Shown here one piece after another: positions 1-12,294 of a stretch of DNA of 64,000 bases. The DNA is from Onchocerca volvulus (Eukaryota > Nematoda > Chromadorea > Rhabditida > Onchocercidae), in NCBI GenBank assembly GCA_000499405.2, contig HG738137.1, forward strand, positions 1,612,001 through 1,676,000, in the 5' to 3' direction. The notes under the pieces are model-generated. The model was not told where the DNA came from. It was given only the letters and a program-made list of their open reading frames with translations, and ran no database searches. A program made the translations under genes and the position numbers. Numbering within the stretch: position 1 is the stretch's first letter; every line of letters starts with the position of its first letter.

Positions 1-1656
1 TCCTCGTACTCAAATAGAAGAGGTCATGTACTTCAACTGTAAATATATTAATAATTAAAAATATCAATCATTTTGAAATGCATAAAATAGCCTCATTCGT
101 CTAACTTCTTCCCTTATAATGAATATGAACAGTCTAGTTGAAATAGAAAACCCAAGAAGTTGTTTATATCAACAGATTAATCTACATAAAAATATTTTAA
201 TGAAAATAAAACGTATATTTCATTCATTCTGAACGATTTTAACATCATCTTCTTCGAACATATTTTTGTTTTCCGATACTTTAATTAATAAGATTGATAA
301 CTGGTGATAAAACAGGAATAAGTGATAAAGACAAACATTCACTTGATATTCTTCTAAAATATTAATATCAACGAAGAAATAATGTAATAATCAATAATTG
401 TTGTCATTATCATAATGTTTCTCAAAAATAAATCGATAAGCGAAGTCGTTTATTTTCTAATGATTTCAGTAAAATTACAATCTTATGTTTTGTTAGTTTC
501 TTAAAGATATCTTTAAACTAAATATAGAATAGTATGTAGAAAATAAAACATTTGCAAACTTTCGAGATGATTTCTGTGCTTCCACCAGGAAAACATTCGA
601 GAATAATATTCTGAGAAAAAGAAAGGAAAAAGTCGCAAGTCGAAAATAGTTGCAAGCAACCATACGTTCACATTATTGTCGTTGATTGATCTTGTTTACA
701 CTGCCTTACTTTAATTCTTTCATTGCTGAACGAAATAATTAAAGATCAGAAACTTGAAATTAATCCAAAGTAATCAAATGATTAATTAAAAATTGAATAA
801 ATATGTTAAAGATTTAGAGAAGAAAAAGTAAATCAATCGGTCGAAAAACGACTGCACAGAAAACTTGAACCTTGCAGTAATCTACTAAGTTTCAAGAAAT
901 TGGCCTTATCATCTTTCAATCCTACTATCTTTTCGTGAATTTTTAGCGAAATCAGAGTTTTCTGGCACACAAGTAAAACAAACGGACTAATTTCAAATCC
1001 TTTTTGGAAACGTCAGAAACTTTCAATGTAATTTGCGTGAAAAACATCGAAGGATAACTTTTCCATCACTTCAACCTTTTCAAAGTTCAAAGTTAAGAAA
1101 ACTGAAAACCAGAAAGATGTGTTAAAATCAAAAACCGAATGAAAAGTGGAATATAACACATAAAATGCATTTATTGATATATTCACAACAATAAATCACA
1201 AACCAAAAATAGGATGAAACGATAATTTGCATGAAATTCACGTGTGAACAAGTGACGTTTAGGTAGGATGAGGGACATTATAACTTAAATTAGTAATTAA
1301 TTCATGTTAACAGCTATAAAAGTAGCATGTGAGAAGGGTGGACAATTTTGTTAGAACTCTGTAATTAGAATCGGCAAAAGATGGGAAAAAGTTTGAGGAA
1401 AATGATTCAGAAAAAAAAACTTTTTTACTCAAACCGATCGAAACTTCCATGTTCAGCAAAAAAGGCCAAAGTGCGAGGACGAAAATCGACGTGTATGTCG
1501 CTGTCTGTGTGTATGTGACAGACTAGATGAGATGATAGACATACACACACACACATATATATATAGGAAGGAAAGGCAACACAAGGAAGCACAGCAATCA
1601 ATGAAATTTCAATTTCGTCTTCCTCTCTTCTTTATAATGCTCTCTAACGGTTCATG

Positions 1657-1812
1657 TTAATGTGGTGCATACACACATACACACGCACACATACATACAC
1701 ACACCCATACACACATACACGCACACACATATGCACAGACATACACGTACACATATACACGTACAGACATACACGCACACATATACAAACACGACATACA
1801 CGCAGACATGTA
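1657..1812. repeat. CA-rich microsatellite
   Basis: Imperfect CA/CACG/CATA simple repeat of about 155 bases. A smaller ACACAC-to-ATATAT tract lies about 100 bases upstream (near 1540-1564). Open frames on both strands through it are repeat artefacts (His/Thr or Cys/Val runs). Confidence 0.9.
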
Positions 1813-2783
1813 TGTTGAAAAAGGGACAGACACGCACAAAGGCATAATTGGTTATTTATTTATCAATTATATAGATTTAACGGTATTTATCTGAAAATTG
1901 AAGTGTTTTGTTTGTTATTTTTGGATGGTTTCTTTTTTTTTTTTTTAATTGAAATTTCAATTTTTGTTAAAGTTTTTTGAAAGCATTCTGTGATTTATTA
2001 TTTGTTGAAACTTCATTTCGTCTTTCGAAATGTTATCTCTATGTTATCGATATGTGTTTGTGATATTATCTCGAATATGAGTGAAATGTATTGAATTTTT
2101 GTTATATTTAAGTGAATTAATAAGCTAATTTCATTAATAAGATAATTAATTGCTGGACAAATAAGCTAGTTTAGATTAGCTTGAGTTTCTTGTTTAATGA
2201 TAGTTACAAGATAGATAAAAATAATTGCTGGATAAATAAACTAATTTAGCTTTAATTCGATGGTAGTTATAAAACAGATAAGATGGTTCAGTTAAGTGAT
2301 ATCATAATTATTTATTCGAGTAATGTGATTGTTTTGATTGGTAAATTTTTTTTTTAGGAAATTCCTGATATTTCAAAATTTTTTTACATATAAAGACGTC
2401 AAATACGATACACTAAAATATGATTTGGAGAAGTGCTGAGAGTAAAAAAATGAAAATTTATTGATTTGTTTTAAATTTACTTGGTAGTTAAAAATATTAA
2501 AGTATTAAATAGATCATATTTTTGTTAATGGAATCACATGGAATTTTATATCCCATAAAATTGTTTATTGAAATACAAATATGATTGTATTAAATAGCTT
2601 TTTTATTTTGTTTACATTGACATTCTCATCATGTGATATGTGTAAAGTTTGAAAATTTATACTCGTTTTTTTTTTCTTTTTTTTTTTTTTTGTTTTAACA
2701 TTTGAAAAAAATGCGAAAGTTCCTGGTGGTTTTGTGTAAATTGTTTTCATTTTCATCCATACTGCGTGGTAAATTAATTCAAT

Positions 2784-2814
<31 letters not shown>

Positions 2815-4315
2815 GGCATTTACGAATCTTACTGGTATGATCAATAAGGAAGAGATTATTGACGTATGTAATTGACACAGTTTATATAGAAAAAGAATCG
2901 TTCATTGATATATAATCATCACTTCATATATTACATATATACGCACACGCACGTACGCAAATACGAATTTTGGATATTACGTAAACAAGCGTCAGCATAT
3001 TTAAAGTGCATATTAAGTGTACATATTTAAGCGCTAAATGATATATTACGGGTAAAAATGATATATAAGTATGAATATATTTAAGAGCTAAATGACATAT
3101 CATAGGTATGAACACATAGCAAGGATTGGATCATATATCATGTATTTTACGATCAGAATTGATGTTTGAAAGGTATTCTTCAAAAAAATTACATTGATTT
3201 TATTTGAAATGAACAATCATGTGGGATATGAATTACGGAATATAAATGTGCTAAAAGTATATATTCTTTGTGAGTATTGAGATTATTTTTTTTAATCATA
3301 ACAACTAATTTGATAATTTTTTTTTAGCTATTCAGCTAATTATAAATAAACTAACAACTCATCAAAACCCATTCTTGGGAATTAAGTAAATATAGATATA
3401 TTTGTTTATTGATTTCTCGATCTGCTTCACTTGAAATTATTAAAAGGGATGAAATGGAATCAATTAGTTGAAATTAATAAAGACTAGAGGGATGGTGTAA
3501 TAAGCAAATCATTCTTTCAAACAAGATAATCGAAATTCTTGTAAACAAATGATTATTTCTGTAAACAAATATAGACAAATAGTCATTTTTGCGAACAAAC
3601 AATCATAATTATAAACAATTTTTTTCGTAAAAGAAAAAAAAGAAAATATTAGGAAAGAATTGCTATGTTGATAATATTTGAGCTTTTGAAATTACTTCAT
3701 AATTTTAGTTTAAATTCAATTTGGATTTCTTTTAAAAAAACATTAAGATGAATTATTTCATTGATAGATCGTTAATGTATGAGTCCATGCCATTCTAATG
3801 ATTCATCTTATTTTTATATTGTCAAAGTTTATTATTATTATTTAATGTAATTTTTATTATTGTTGCCATACAGAACTAAAAAAATAAAATAGAATAAAGG
3901 AATATTGTAGGGATCAAACATAGAATATGCAAATCTATATAAATAAAAATGTAAATGTTCTTTGTGGCTTTTGACACAATGTTTCAAGTTTTTCATCGAT
4001 TGGTTTGAAATCTCGAGACAACTTTGCATTCGAATAGGCGCGCGTTTTTATATAGATAATTATACTTTTTTTTTTTTTTTTTTTTATCAGTCACACCTTG
4101 AAATATATTCGAATGTATCGTTGTGTCGAAATTTCAAAGCAAGAGGTAAGAACCTGATTTAAGATTTTAAACAAACGAACATTTATATTTTTAACGTGGC
4201 CGGATTCCAGCTAGTAAATTTAATAATTTAAAATACTGAATAGATTAAGCAAAATATTGGGACAGATAAGATAGATGTAGTGCGTACATTATTATAGTTA
4301 CGCTTACATAATGCA

Positions 4316-4377
4316 AAAAAATGACAATTGAAAAATTCATTTGCATAATGCAAATGAATTTTTCAACTGTCATTTTT
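4316..4377. repeat. Near-perfect inverted repeat (29-nt arms, 3-nt loop)
   Basis: Left arm 4317-4345 and right arm 4349-4377 are reverse complements except for one A/C mismatch, separated by TAA. The word CATAATGCAAA also occurs twice in direct orientation around the left arm. It sits about 550 bases upstream of the transporter start. It could be a foldback remnant of a small transposon, a hairpin RNA source, or a chance AT-rich palindrome. Confidence 0.75.
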
Positions 4378-4912
4378 ATATTAAGTTTCCTCATTTTTCG
4401 GTCTGTCAAATTACTTATTTTGAAGAGTTTCTAATATAATTAATTGTAATTCTTTTTTAATATATCATTATTTTTATTATCTCCATTTCTAATGTAATTA
4501 GTTGAAAATTTTTCGTAATTTATTGCAGTTTTGAGATAAATATTCAGATAATAAATATGTAAATTATTATGTTTTACAGAGATAATTAGATTACTTCTAT
4601 AAAACATTATAACAATTTACATATTTATTTGCGTGAACAGAATGATTTGTACAATTATTGAAAAACTTAAATTGTATGCTTGCTGCTCGTAAATAAGTAA
4701 GTTTGTCATGTTATCATCGTCCTTTAGTTAAATACATCCAGTAAAATTTATTAAAAGGATTAAAATATTCGACATTCTGAAATTAGTATTGGGAAATAAA
4801 TATGTTTCATTAATGAGTTTCTCTGTATTCATCATGCAATATTAATCGCTATCAAAAATCAGCAAAATCAATGCATAATTTTTAATTACATAATTTTTAA
4901 TTAAATTTAATA

Positions 4913-4926
4913 TAATTTTTTTCAGG
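4913..4926 (+). promoter_or_regulatory. Probable spliced-leader trans-splice acceptor
   Basis: A T-rich run ending in TTTTTTCAG (last G at 4925) stands 10 bases before the ATG at 4936. This is the expected spacing and consensus for nematode SL addition, and it supports 4936 as the true start. Confidence 0.55.
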
Positions 4927-4935
4927 TCAAGAAAT

Positions 4936-7900
4936 ATGCATAGTTGGTCAATTTTGCTATTAATTCTTCTGTACTGTTGGCTAGATATTGTCATTTCGGT
5001 GATCGCTTTTGGGTTCTATCAAACATCATTCAAATTTGATGCTCAGATTATCTGGGATTATGTAACATTTAATGTGCCATATGATTTTATCAGTTCTCCC
5101 GTTGATTTCCTGATATTTGCCGTTTTTCGACTTCTCGTGATGCTGATCTGTATCATACTTAAGATGAAAAATGAACAGTCATGGCTTGAAAAATGTTTCA
5201 TGCCACTTTTGGGAGTATTTATTCTGAATTGGGTCTTTTCATTGAGCAAATTGCTTGCTTTCTCGGAAAAAATCGAACAATTTGCTTATTTCGGATTTTG
5301 GTTGAATGTCACTTGGAATGTGCTAGCTGCTGCATTAATTATTGTAATTTGGAAATTTGCATTTCGTACTAACACTTCATGGGGCTATCATTCGTTAACA
5401 TCGGGTGAAGCACGAGATGTGACATCAGGAGTGGAAGATAAATCTAATCGTTTTAATACTTATCGCCATGTTCTGCGATTACTCGAGTATTGCAAAAATC
5501 AGTGGAAATGGTTCGCAGTAGGATTCTTTTTTCTTCTCGTCTATTCTCTCTGTATGAATTTAAACATTTATTAACTTTTTTACTTTGAATAATATTATTT
5601 TATATTTGATGATTTTAGATACCAAAGTCATATTTTTTACAGATTCTGTTTTATGTACTGAATCATTATTTCCAATCATGGATTCAAATTCAAGATAGAC
5701 AAAATTTATTGCAATAATGACGAATGCATATTGGTAGATCAATATGTAAATTTAAATTCACTGCACATTTAATGACATAAGTTATAGCAAATGTTTAAGA
5801 TCAAATAATAAAATTAAAACGATATTAGAAATAAAATCTTAAATGAATTTATTTAAGCTCGAGTATTTATACCATATTATATCGGTCAAGTAATTTCAAA
5901 TATAGTGCAAACTCGAAGCTTTGCTATTTTATTCCGTTCATTGTTATTTATGACAGGTTTAACTCTCATAAGGTTTGCATTTTAACTTTATATTTTTTGG
6001 TTTTATTGAGATATTTTTTGTGTGAAAGGGACTATTGGAATTTATGAAGATTTACGCCATTGTTGAAAGACTTTTTATAAAATTCCAATGTAAAATTTGT
6101 CATCAAATTTATGAATCATTTGCATTTTAGTACAATTAGTGGAGGTCTTCGAGGTGGATGCTTCAGTTATGGTACAGCATTGGTAAATCGTCAGATGCGC
6201 TCTGATTTATTTAGTTCATTAGTAAAGCAAGAAATTGGCTTCTTTGACGCAACTAACACAGGTATTTAGCGTATGTGGAAAAATCTAGAAATTCATTAGA
6301 GAATTATTAAAGTGACTATGGTTCTCAGATTCTACATTTAGTTTAACCTTTTAGTTATATTTTTGAATTTTTCAGGTGAGATAATATCACGTCTAACTGC
6401 TGACTGTGAAACAATGTCCTCAACAGTTTCTACGAACGTGAATGTTTTTCTTCGAAACATTGTCATGCTAATTGGTGCGCTGGTGTTTATGATCACTCTT
6501 TCTTGGCGCCTATCTTTGGTTAATTTCATTATTATACCGGTTGTTGGTTTTGTGACCAATGTTTACGGTGCATATTATGATGTAAGTTTGAAATTCTCAA
6601 TGTACTTTTTCATTTAAATTAAATTATTTTAATTTACTTGCAAATGATTTCAGCCTGTATTATACGATTATTAGAGTGTAAGATATTCATGTTCAAGATC
6701 TTTCGGTTATTAAAATGTTGTATGTCATGCAGGATCAAATTCATCACACAAGACCAGGATCAAGCCTATTACATTCTCATCATGCTTTCATTCAAATTTT
6801 CTGATTTTTAATTAGTAAATGCTCTTCTTTGACACGTACTCTTCGGCATATATGTACTTTCTTATTATCCCATTTTTCTCAATTATTATTTTTTCTCTTT
6901 TTTTTTTTTACAGCTACTATCGGAAAAGACACAAGCAACAATAGCATTATCGAATCACGTAGCAGCAGAAGTAATGAGTACTATGCGAACAGTGAGGTCA
7001 TTCGCTTGCGAGAAACGTGAAGCCAAGAAATTTGATCAACATTTAGATAAGACGCTACATCTAAATAAAAAAAAATCACTTGTCTATGTGGGTTATATGT
7101 GGACTACCGAATTATGTGATAATGTTATTCTGATTGCTGTACTGTTTTATGGTGGCCATCTTGTTTTATCAGGTGATTTTACGATTTGAATTTTTTGCAT
7201 TTCGAATATTAATTTAAAAAATACTAGTTTTTATAATCATTTTACTCATTTGATTTAGTACGTGAAAATCTAAAAAATTTAAATAAAACTTGGATCAACA
7301 TTCACTTTAGATTGCAATTCAATACTATAGTTATTGTTTTCACTTTATTTTGAATACCTGATCTTTGTTACAGGAAAAATGACAGTTGATAATTTGATAT
7401 CTTTCTTATTATATCAGATGCAACTTGGCGAAAATCTTTATGTAGGTTTTCATTAATTTTCATATGATTCAGTTAATGTTTTCTTCTTAGTTCATTTCTT
7501 TATTCGATTATTCACTTATTGCAGTGAGTTTTCTGTTAATAAGTTATATCCTGAAAGGGCGTTATATCAACTTTCCGAAAATCCTCAACTTTTCTGTTTT
7601 TCTATGTAGTTAATTTCAGCAAAGCTCATTGACTGATGCTTAATCAAAAATAGAAAAAATCTCATTTTTAATCTTATTTTTCATCATCAGTATATGTAGT
7701 TAAGTCTTTCTCTTTCCAATTTTTCAATATGCATCATATTTGCAGCAAAACGTATTATCTCCTCAAACGGCTGCTATCTTTAATTTTAAGTGCATCTTCA
7801 AAGGAATTCAAATTTCGAAATGTCTGTAGTCGTATAAAGCTGTTTCAGATTCGGATCTCCTTAAGCCATTATTTTTCAGAATATCAGTTATGTATTCACG

Positions 7901-9809
7901 GGTTTGATGGAAAGTGTTGGTGCATCAAGAAAAGTTTTCGAATATATGTTGCGTAAACCAAAAATCCTTCAAATTGGAACGAAAAAAACTCCAATTAATG
8001 GAGAAGTTAAATTCGATTCCGTGTGCTTCACGTACGCTTCCCGGCCAAACAATCCTGTTCTACAGGTTTGTCGGAATCCTCGCATTTCCTTCTACAAATT
8101 TTATATTTCCAACATTTTTACGAGAGAAAATTAAATTTCAAAGATATGTTAGAAACAATCATATTCCTAAGATATTTTGTTTTATAACTTGTATGTTCAG
8201 TGACAGATTACGAAGAGAATTCAGTAAGATGGTCATATTTCATTCTCTTCGAAGAATGAAATATGAATATTTCATTCTTAAATTCGTATTTAGAATTCAG
8301 TTTGTTGTAGGACGTCAGTTTCACCGTTCATGCGGGTCAGACTGTTGCTTTAGTTGGACCAAGCGGTGGTGGAAAGTCGTCTGTCGTATCTTTGGTTGAA
8401 CATTTTTACGAATGTGATAAGGGCTGGGTACTTATTGATGGAAATTCAGTGGCAGATTATGATCATGAATATCTTCATCAAAAAGTAAATTTATTATTTT
8501 ACTTGCTCTTCGAACAGATTCTTTCACTGAAAGCGAAATTGGCTCAAGAGAGCAACAGTTCATATTTTTAATAAATTTGTTGAACAATTTTGAAGAAAGT
8601 ATGAAAAAAGTTTGCTGTCTTTAATAAGATTTGAGAAATTTTTTAAGATAGCACTGGTTGCTCAAGATCCAATATTATATGAGGGCACAGTGCGTGACAA
8701 TATTGTATACGGATGTGATTGGGCTACCGAGGAAGATGTATTGAATGCTGCTAAGATAGCTAATGCGCATAATTTCATTATGGAAACTGAGAAGCAATAT
8801 GATACAAACTGTGGCGAGAAGGGTGTTCAAATGTCAGGTGATTTCCTTGTAAATGATGGATTATTGCGATGAAATCTTCTAGAAAATGATTGCTATGGAA
8901 ATTATAATGACCTATTAATTTACATCTCATTGTTTAATGGAAGAAAAAATCTAGGCGTTTCGGCTTTCTAACACATCCAAGATATATTGGGTTAGAAATT
9001 GATGATTAGATAGGAAGAGAGTGACAGGAAGAAGAGAAGGAAAGAGGAAGCAATGTTCCTCTTACTAAGTTTACCTATATTTTGTGTTGTATTTAAAATT
9101 TCAGGCGGTCAGAAGCAACGTATAGCAATAGCGCGAGCTTTGGTTCGTCGTCCCGCCATTCTGATATTAGACGAGGCAACTTCAGCTTTGGATGCGGAAA
9201 GTGAACATATAATACAAGATGCTATAGCACAATGTTCGAAAGATAAAACAGTTATTGTAATAGCACATCGGTTAAGTACGGTTGAAAATGCTGATCAAAT
9301 TATTGTTATTAATAAAGGACGAGTGATGCAGGTTAGCTCAGTTGTAATTTTCTAACTAAATGAACTTGAGTTATATTAGATTTATACCAGTATATATGAT
9401 CCAGGAAAGGTTTGAAATTTTGATTTTGAATTAAAAGAACCTAAGAAATAATTGAATTAGTTAAAAAATGTAATTCATATAAATTTCAGACTGAAAAAGA
9501 TAGGCTTCTGTTTGTTGGAATTTTTCATTCTTTAATATCCATCATATTATAATACTATCTTGGCGTGTTTAAAATATCTTGAATATATACAACATATTTT
9601 GATTTTAATTTTCATACTTAGCCAGCTACTTTGCTAAAACCCTGTATTATATAAGTTGAAATGGTAAGTTCTAGTTATTATTTATAAAAAATCATATTTC
9701 ACAATTATTTTAGCAAGGTCGACATGAAGATTTACTGAAACAAGATGGTATTTATCGATCTTTAGTACATCGACAACTTCTTGGGCATACTTCAAGCAAG
9801 ATAGATTGA
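4936..9809 (+). CDS. haf-4/haf-9-like: ABC half-transporter, TAPL/ABCB9-like (HAF-4/HAF-9 type)
   Basis: Half-transporter of the TAP-like ABCB9 family; in C. elegans HAF-4 and HAF-9 form a peptide-type exporter on gut lysosome-related granules (family knowledge). Eleven exons join in phase: 4936-5551, 5858-5972, 6131-6261, 6376-6581, 6914-7172, 7374-7441, 7880-8065, 8311-8484, 8648-8837, 9105-9331, 9714-9809, giving 755 residues, close to the family length. The first exon (residues 1-205) has the extra hydrophobic N-terminal TMD0 typical of TAPL. The core membrane domain follows, with the conserved [12 protein letters not shown] stretch. The nucleotide-binding domain is complete: Walker A GPSGGGKS (543-550), Q-loop Gln591, signature MSGGQ (647-651), Walker B ILILDE with catalytic Glu672, and switch His703. 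The start is backed by an SL-type acceptor just upstream. The second exon was placed by homology and phase. HAF-4 versus HAF-9 orthology is not decided. Confidence 0.93.
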
Positions 9810-10967
9810 TATACTGTACAGTTTGAAATGTTCTCTTTTAATGTATTATCATTTTTTGGCTTGGCAGCTTATTTTTTAATTCCGATTCTTTATTTGATTT
9901 CACCGTAGATTTTGGATTTATTCGACTATTAATATGACGGAATTGCTCAAATAATTCGAATAGTAGAATAATTCAGATTATCCAACTATTGAAAAATTGA
10001 TTTGTTATTCGAAATATGTTAAGAGAATTTTGATTTTCAATAAGTAAAGGAAATATTGAGTAGGGAGAGTATATTGACGAAAAAATGATTTTAGCATGCA
10101 AATATAATCAATCTTAAACAAAACAAGATTCAAAACTATTTGTTTATTGAGAAAAGAAATCCAGTCAAGCGGGAAACAAATACTATCAGTATTTCACTCT
10201 TGTTATTAATTGAACGGGTTGTACAACACTACTTGTCGAATCATCAACTTGTTTGGTTTCCCAAAATAACGCTTTTTTTTTCATCATTTGTATTTATATA
10301 TTGGAACTACTGTCCTTTTTCAGCAAAACAACCTGTCGAGACTTGTACAACTGACAGAATGTTCGGGGAATTATGCGATTCCCCAACTGAGCGAGTCGAT
10401 ATCAGATTCTGCAATGCACTAAACGAATGGTGCATGCAAAATATGAACTGATTAGGGATTCGCGATTAGTTTACGTTCCACTGCATTATACGTCTGGAAG
10501 TAATATGAAGTTGTGGTGTAGAAATGCAACATTTTTTTATTCTTTTTACTTTTTTTTTTTTTTTTTACATGATTTCCAGTACTGGTAAAATATAATGCTA
10601 CAGAGATCACTGTCCAACATCTCAACTTAAACAAATTATTCGAATTTATCACGAAAGAACGGAAATGGGAGCATCTATTAATTAAGCCATATGAACTGTT
10701 AGATTAGACGCATGAAATCAAAAGGTTTGAAAAAACCATATTTTCGATTCTCTTTCTTCCGCGTTCTCTAAGTTCTCAAAAATTCTATTGGTATTCCCAG
10801 TGAGATACACAAGTTCATATCAAATTTAGCACACATCAAAGAAACAAGAAAGAAATGGAACTTCAACCTTGACAACAAAATCAAAAGTAAGTGTTTATGA
10901 GAAGTCTGCGCTTGATAACTTTGTCCTAAAAATAATTAGAGATCTATTTAAAATAGAAATATTTTTA
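9810..10967. other. Convergent intergenic region
   Basis: 1.16 kb between the 3' ends of the transporter (+) and the bromodomain gene (-). AT-rich, presumably carrying both 3' UTRs. A 103-codon open frame at 10140-10451 shows no domain and no splice context. A small GGGGAAT/ATTCCCC hairpin lies near 10363-10384. Nothing else is recognisable. Confidence 0.5.
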
Positions 10968-12148
10968 TTATACCGCAGTGGTTGGTGGCGCGGCGGTGAA
11001 GAATTCATTCAACAAGTCAATATCTTCTTCATTTAAGCCTACAGCATTATGAATTACTGGTGGGGAAATAATATTTCCAGGTTTAGCATACTGTGCAATT
11101 TGATCGTGCAATTTTCCTTGCACTTTGTTCGCAAGATTAAGCTCATGGTTGCCAGGTGGCGGTTGTTCGGTTAGAGTTGTCGGAGGAACTAAACTAAGTC
11201 GATTTTTCTGCAATAACGCTAGATCACTGATCATTACGCCAGTTTTACTCAGTGTATCCTGAAAATGAATGCAATTCCAATTCCAAAGGAATTTGAATAA
11301 AACAATGATAACAGAAAAAATATATGAAAATTATCAATTAATTAGCAACTTCTCTTTGGGTAAATATATTGTAGAAGGATGAAGGTGAGAACTATAACTA
11401 TACGCTAAACGAACAAATGGAATTAAAAATGAGTCATAATGTGGTTAGTCTTCCGCTGATGACATGATTGAGTTTGTGTCACATATAATTACGTAAAACT
11501 TTTCTAAAGGATAATTTTTTGGAATTTTTTTCTGTTATTTCTCTAAAGTTTCTTTCTTTTATCCTAATGAAATGAGCAAGAAATGTCGCCACTTATACCA
11601 CGATATCAGTCCATAAAATAATACCTGACAGGTTTCTGGTACTGTCTGTAATTTATATATCTTCCGTATGTCATTGATGAATGAAACATCAACTCCTATA
11701 TTTTCCAGTGATTCAACATCGCTCAACAATTGGTTCAAATCGATCTTATCCACTGCACTTTTCATCTCAGAAATCTAGAAATCGTTGAATATTAAGAATC
11801 GACAAATTCTAGTATTTTTCAGCATTTACACTAAGTTTTTCACAGAATTTATCTCATCGGCCCCTTCAATATAAGTGATAACTGAACAAAGTTTGCAGCA
11901 GAATAAATTTCAAAAAAAAAAGAAAAAAACTATTTCTTTACAACTAATTTTGCTAAAAATGCATTATTCTTACATTGCTTTTGTCCATATCAGTTTCCAA
12001 AGCCTTGATAGTCCTACGGTGCTCACCGTCTGTCAAAGTATCTAATAAATCATCGATAACTTTGATCATATATTCATCAGTATTATCAACCATTTCTCGT
12101 AAAGATACTGTATTCGTTACATTATTTCTGAAAATTATTTGCTACAAT

Positions 12149-12179
<31 letters not shown>

Positions 12180-12263
12180 TACTGATATATAGCAACCGTA
12201 ATTTTCGCATTCAGAAAAAAATATGATTCTCAGGGAAGAAAGATTAATTCCTCCCCCCCTTCC

Positions 12264-12294
<31 letters not shown>

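Larger units (their letters stand above)
1..4925. other. Gene-poor flank left of the HAF transporter
   Basis: About 4.9 kb of AT-rich DNA in which I see no exon with coding character. It holds a CA-rich microsatellite (1657-1812), A/T homopolymers (27 A near 2784-2810, a T run near 4065-4087), and a strong inverted repeat (4316-4377). Short open frames here lie in simple repeats or low-complexity sequence. The promoter of the transporter gene that begins at 4936 presumably lies in the last few hundred bases, but no element is recognisable. Confidence 0.6.

Noticed and set aside
1652..1847. Overlapping open frames on both strands rich in Cys/Val or His/Thr
   Set aside because: They translate a CA-rich microsatellite; no domain, no splice context.
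8234..8265. 12-bp inverted repeat in an intron of the transporter gene
   Set aside because: Short, AT-rich arms with an 8-base loop; within chance expectation for this composition.
10140..10451. 103-codon plus frame ending with a Cys-containing segment
   Set aside because: Lies between two 3' ends, no recognisable family, no splice partners, composition like surrounding DNA.
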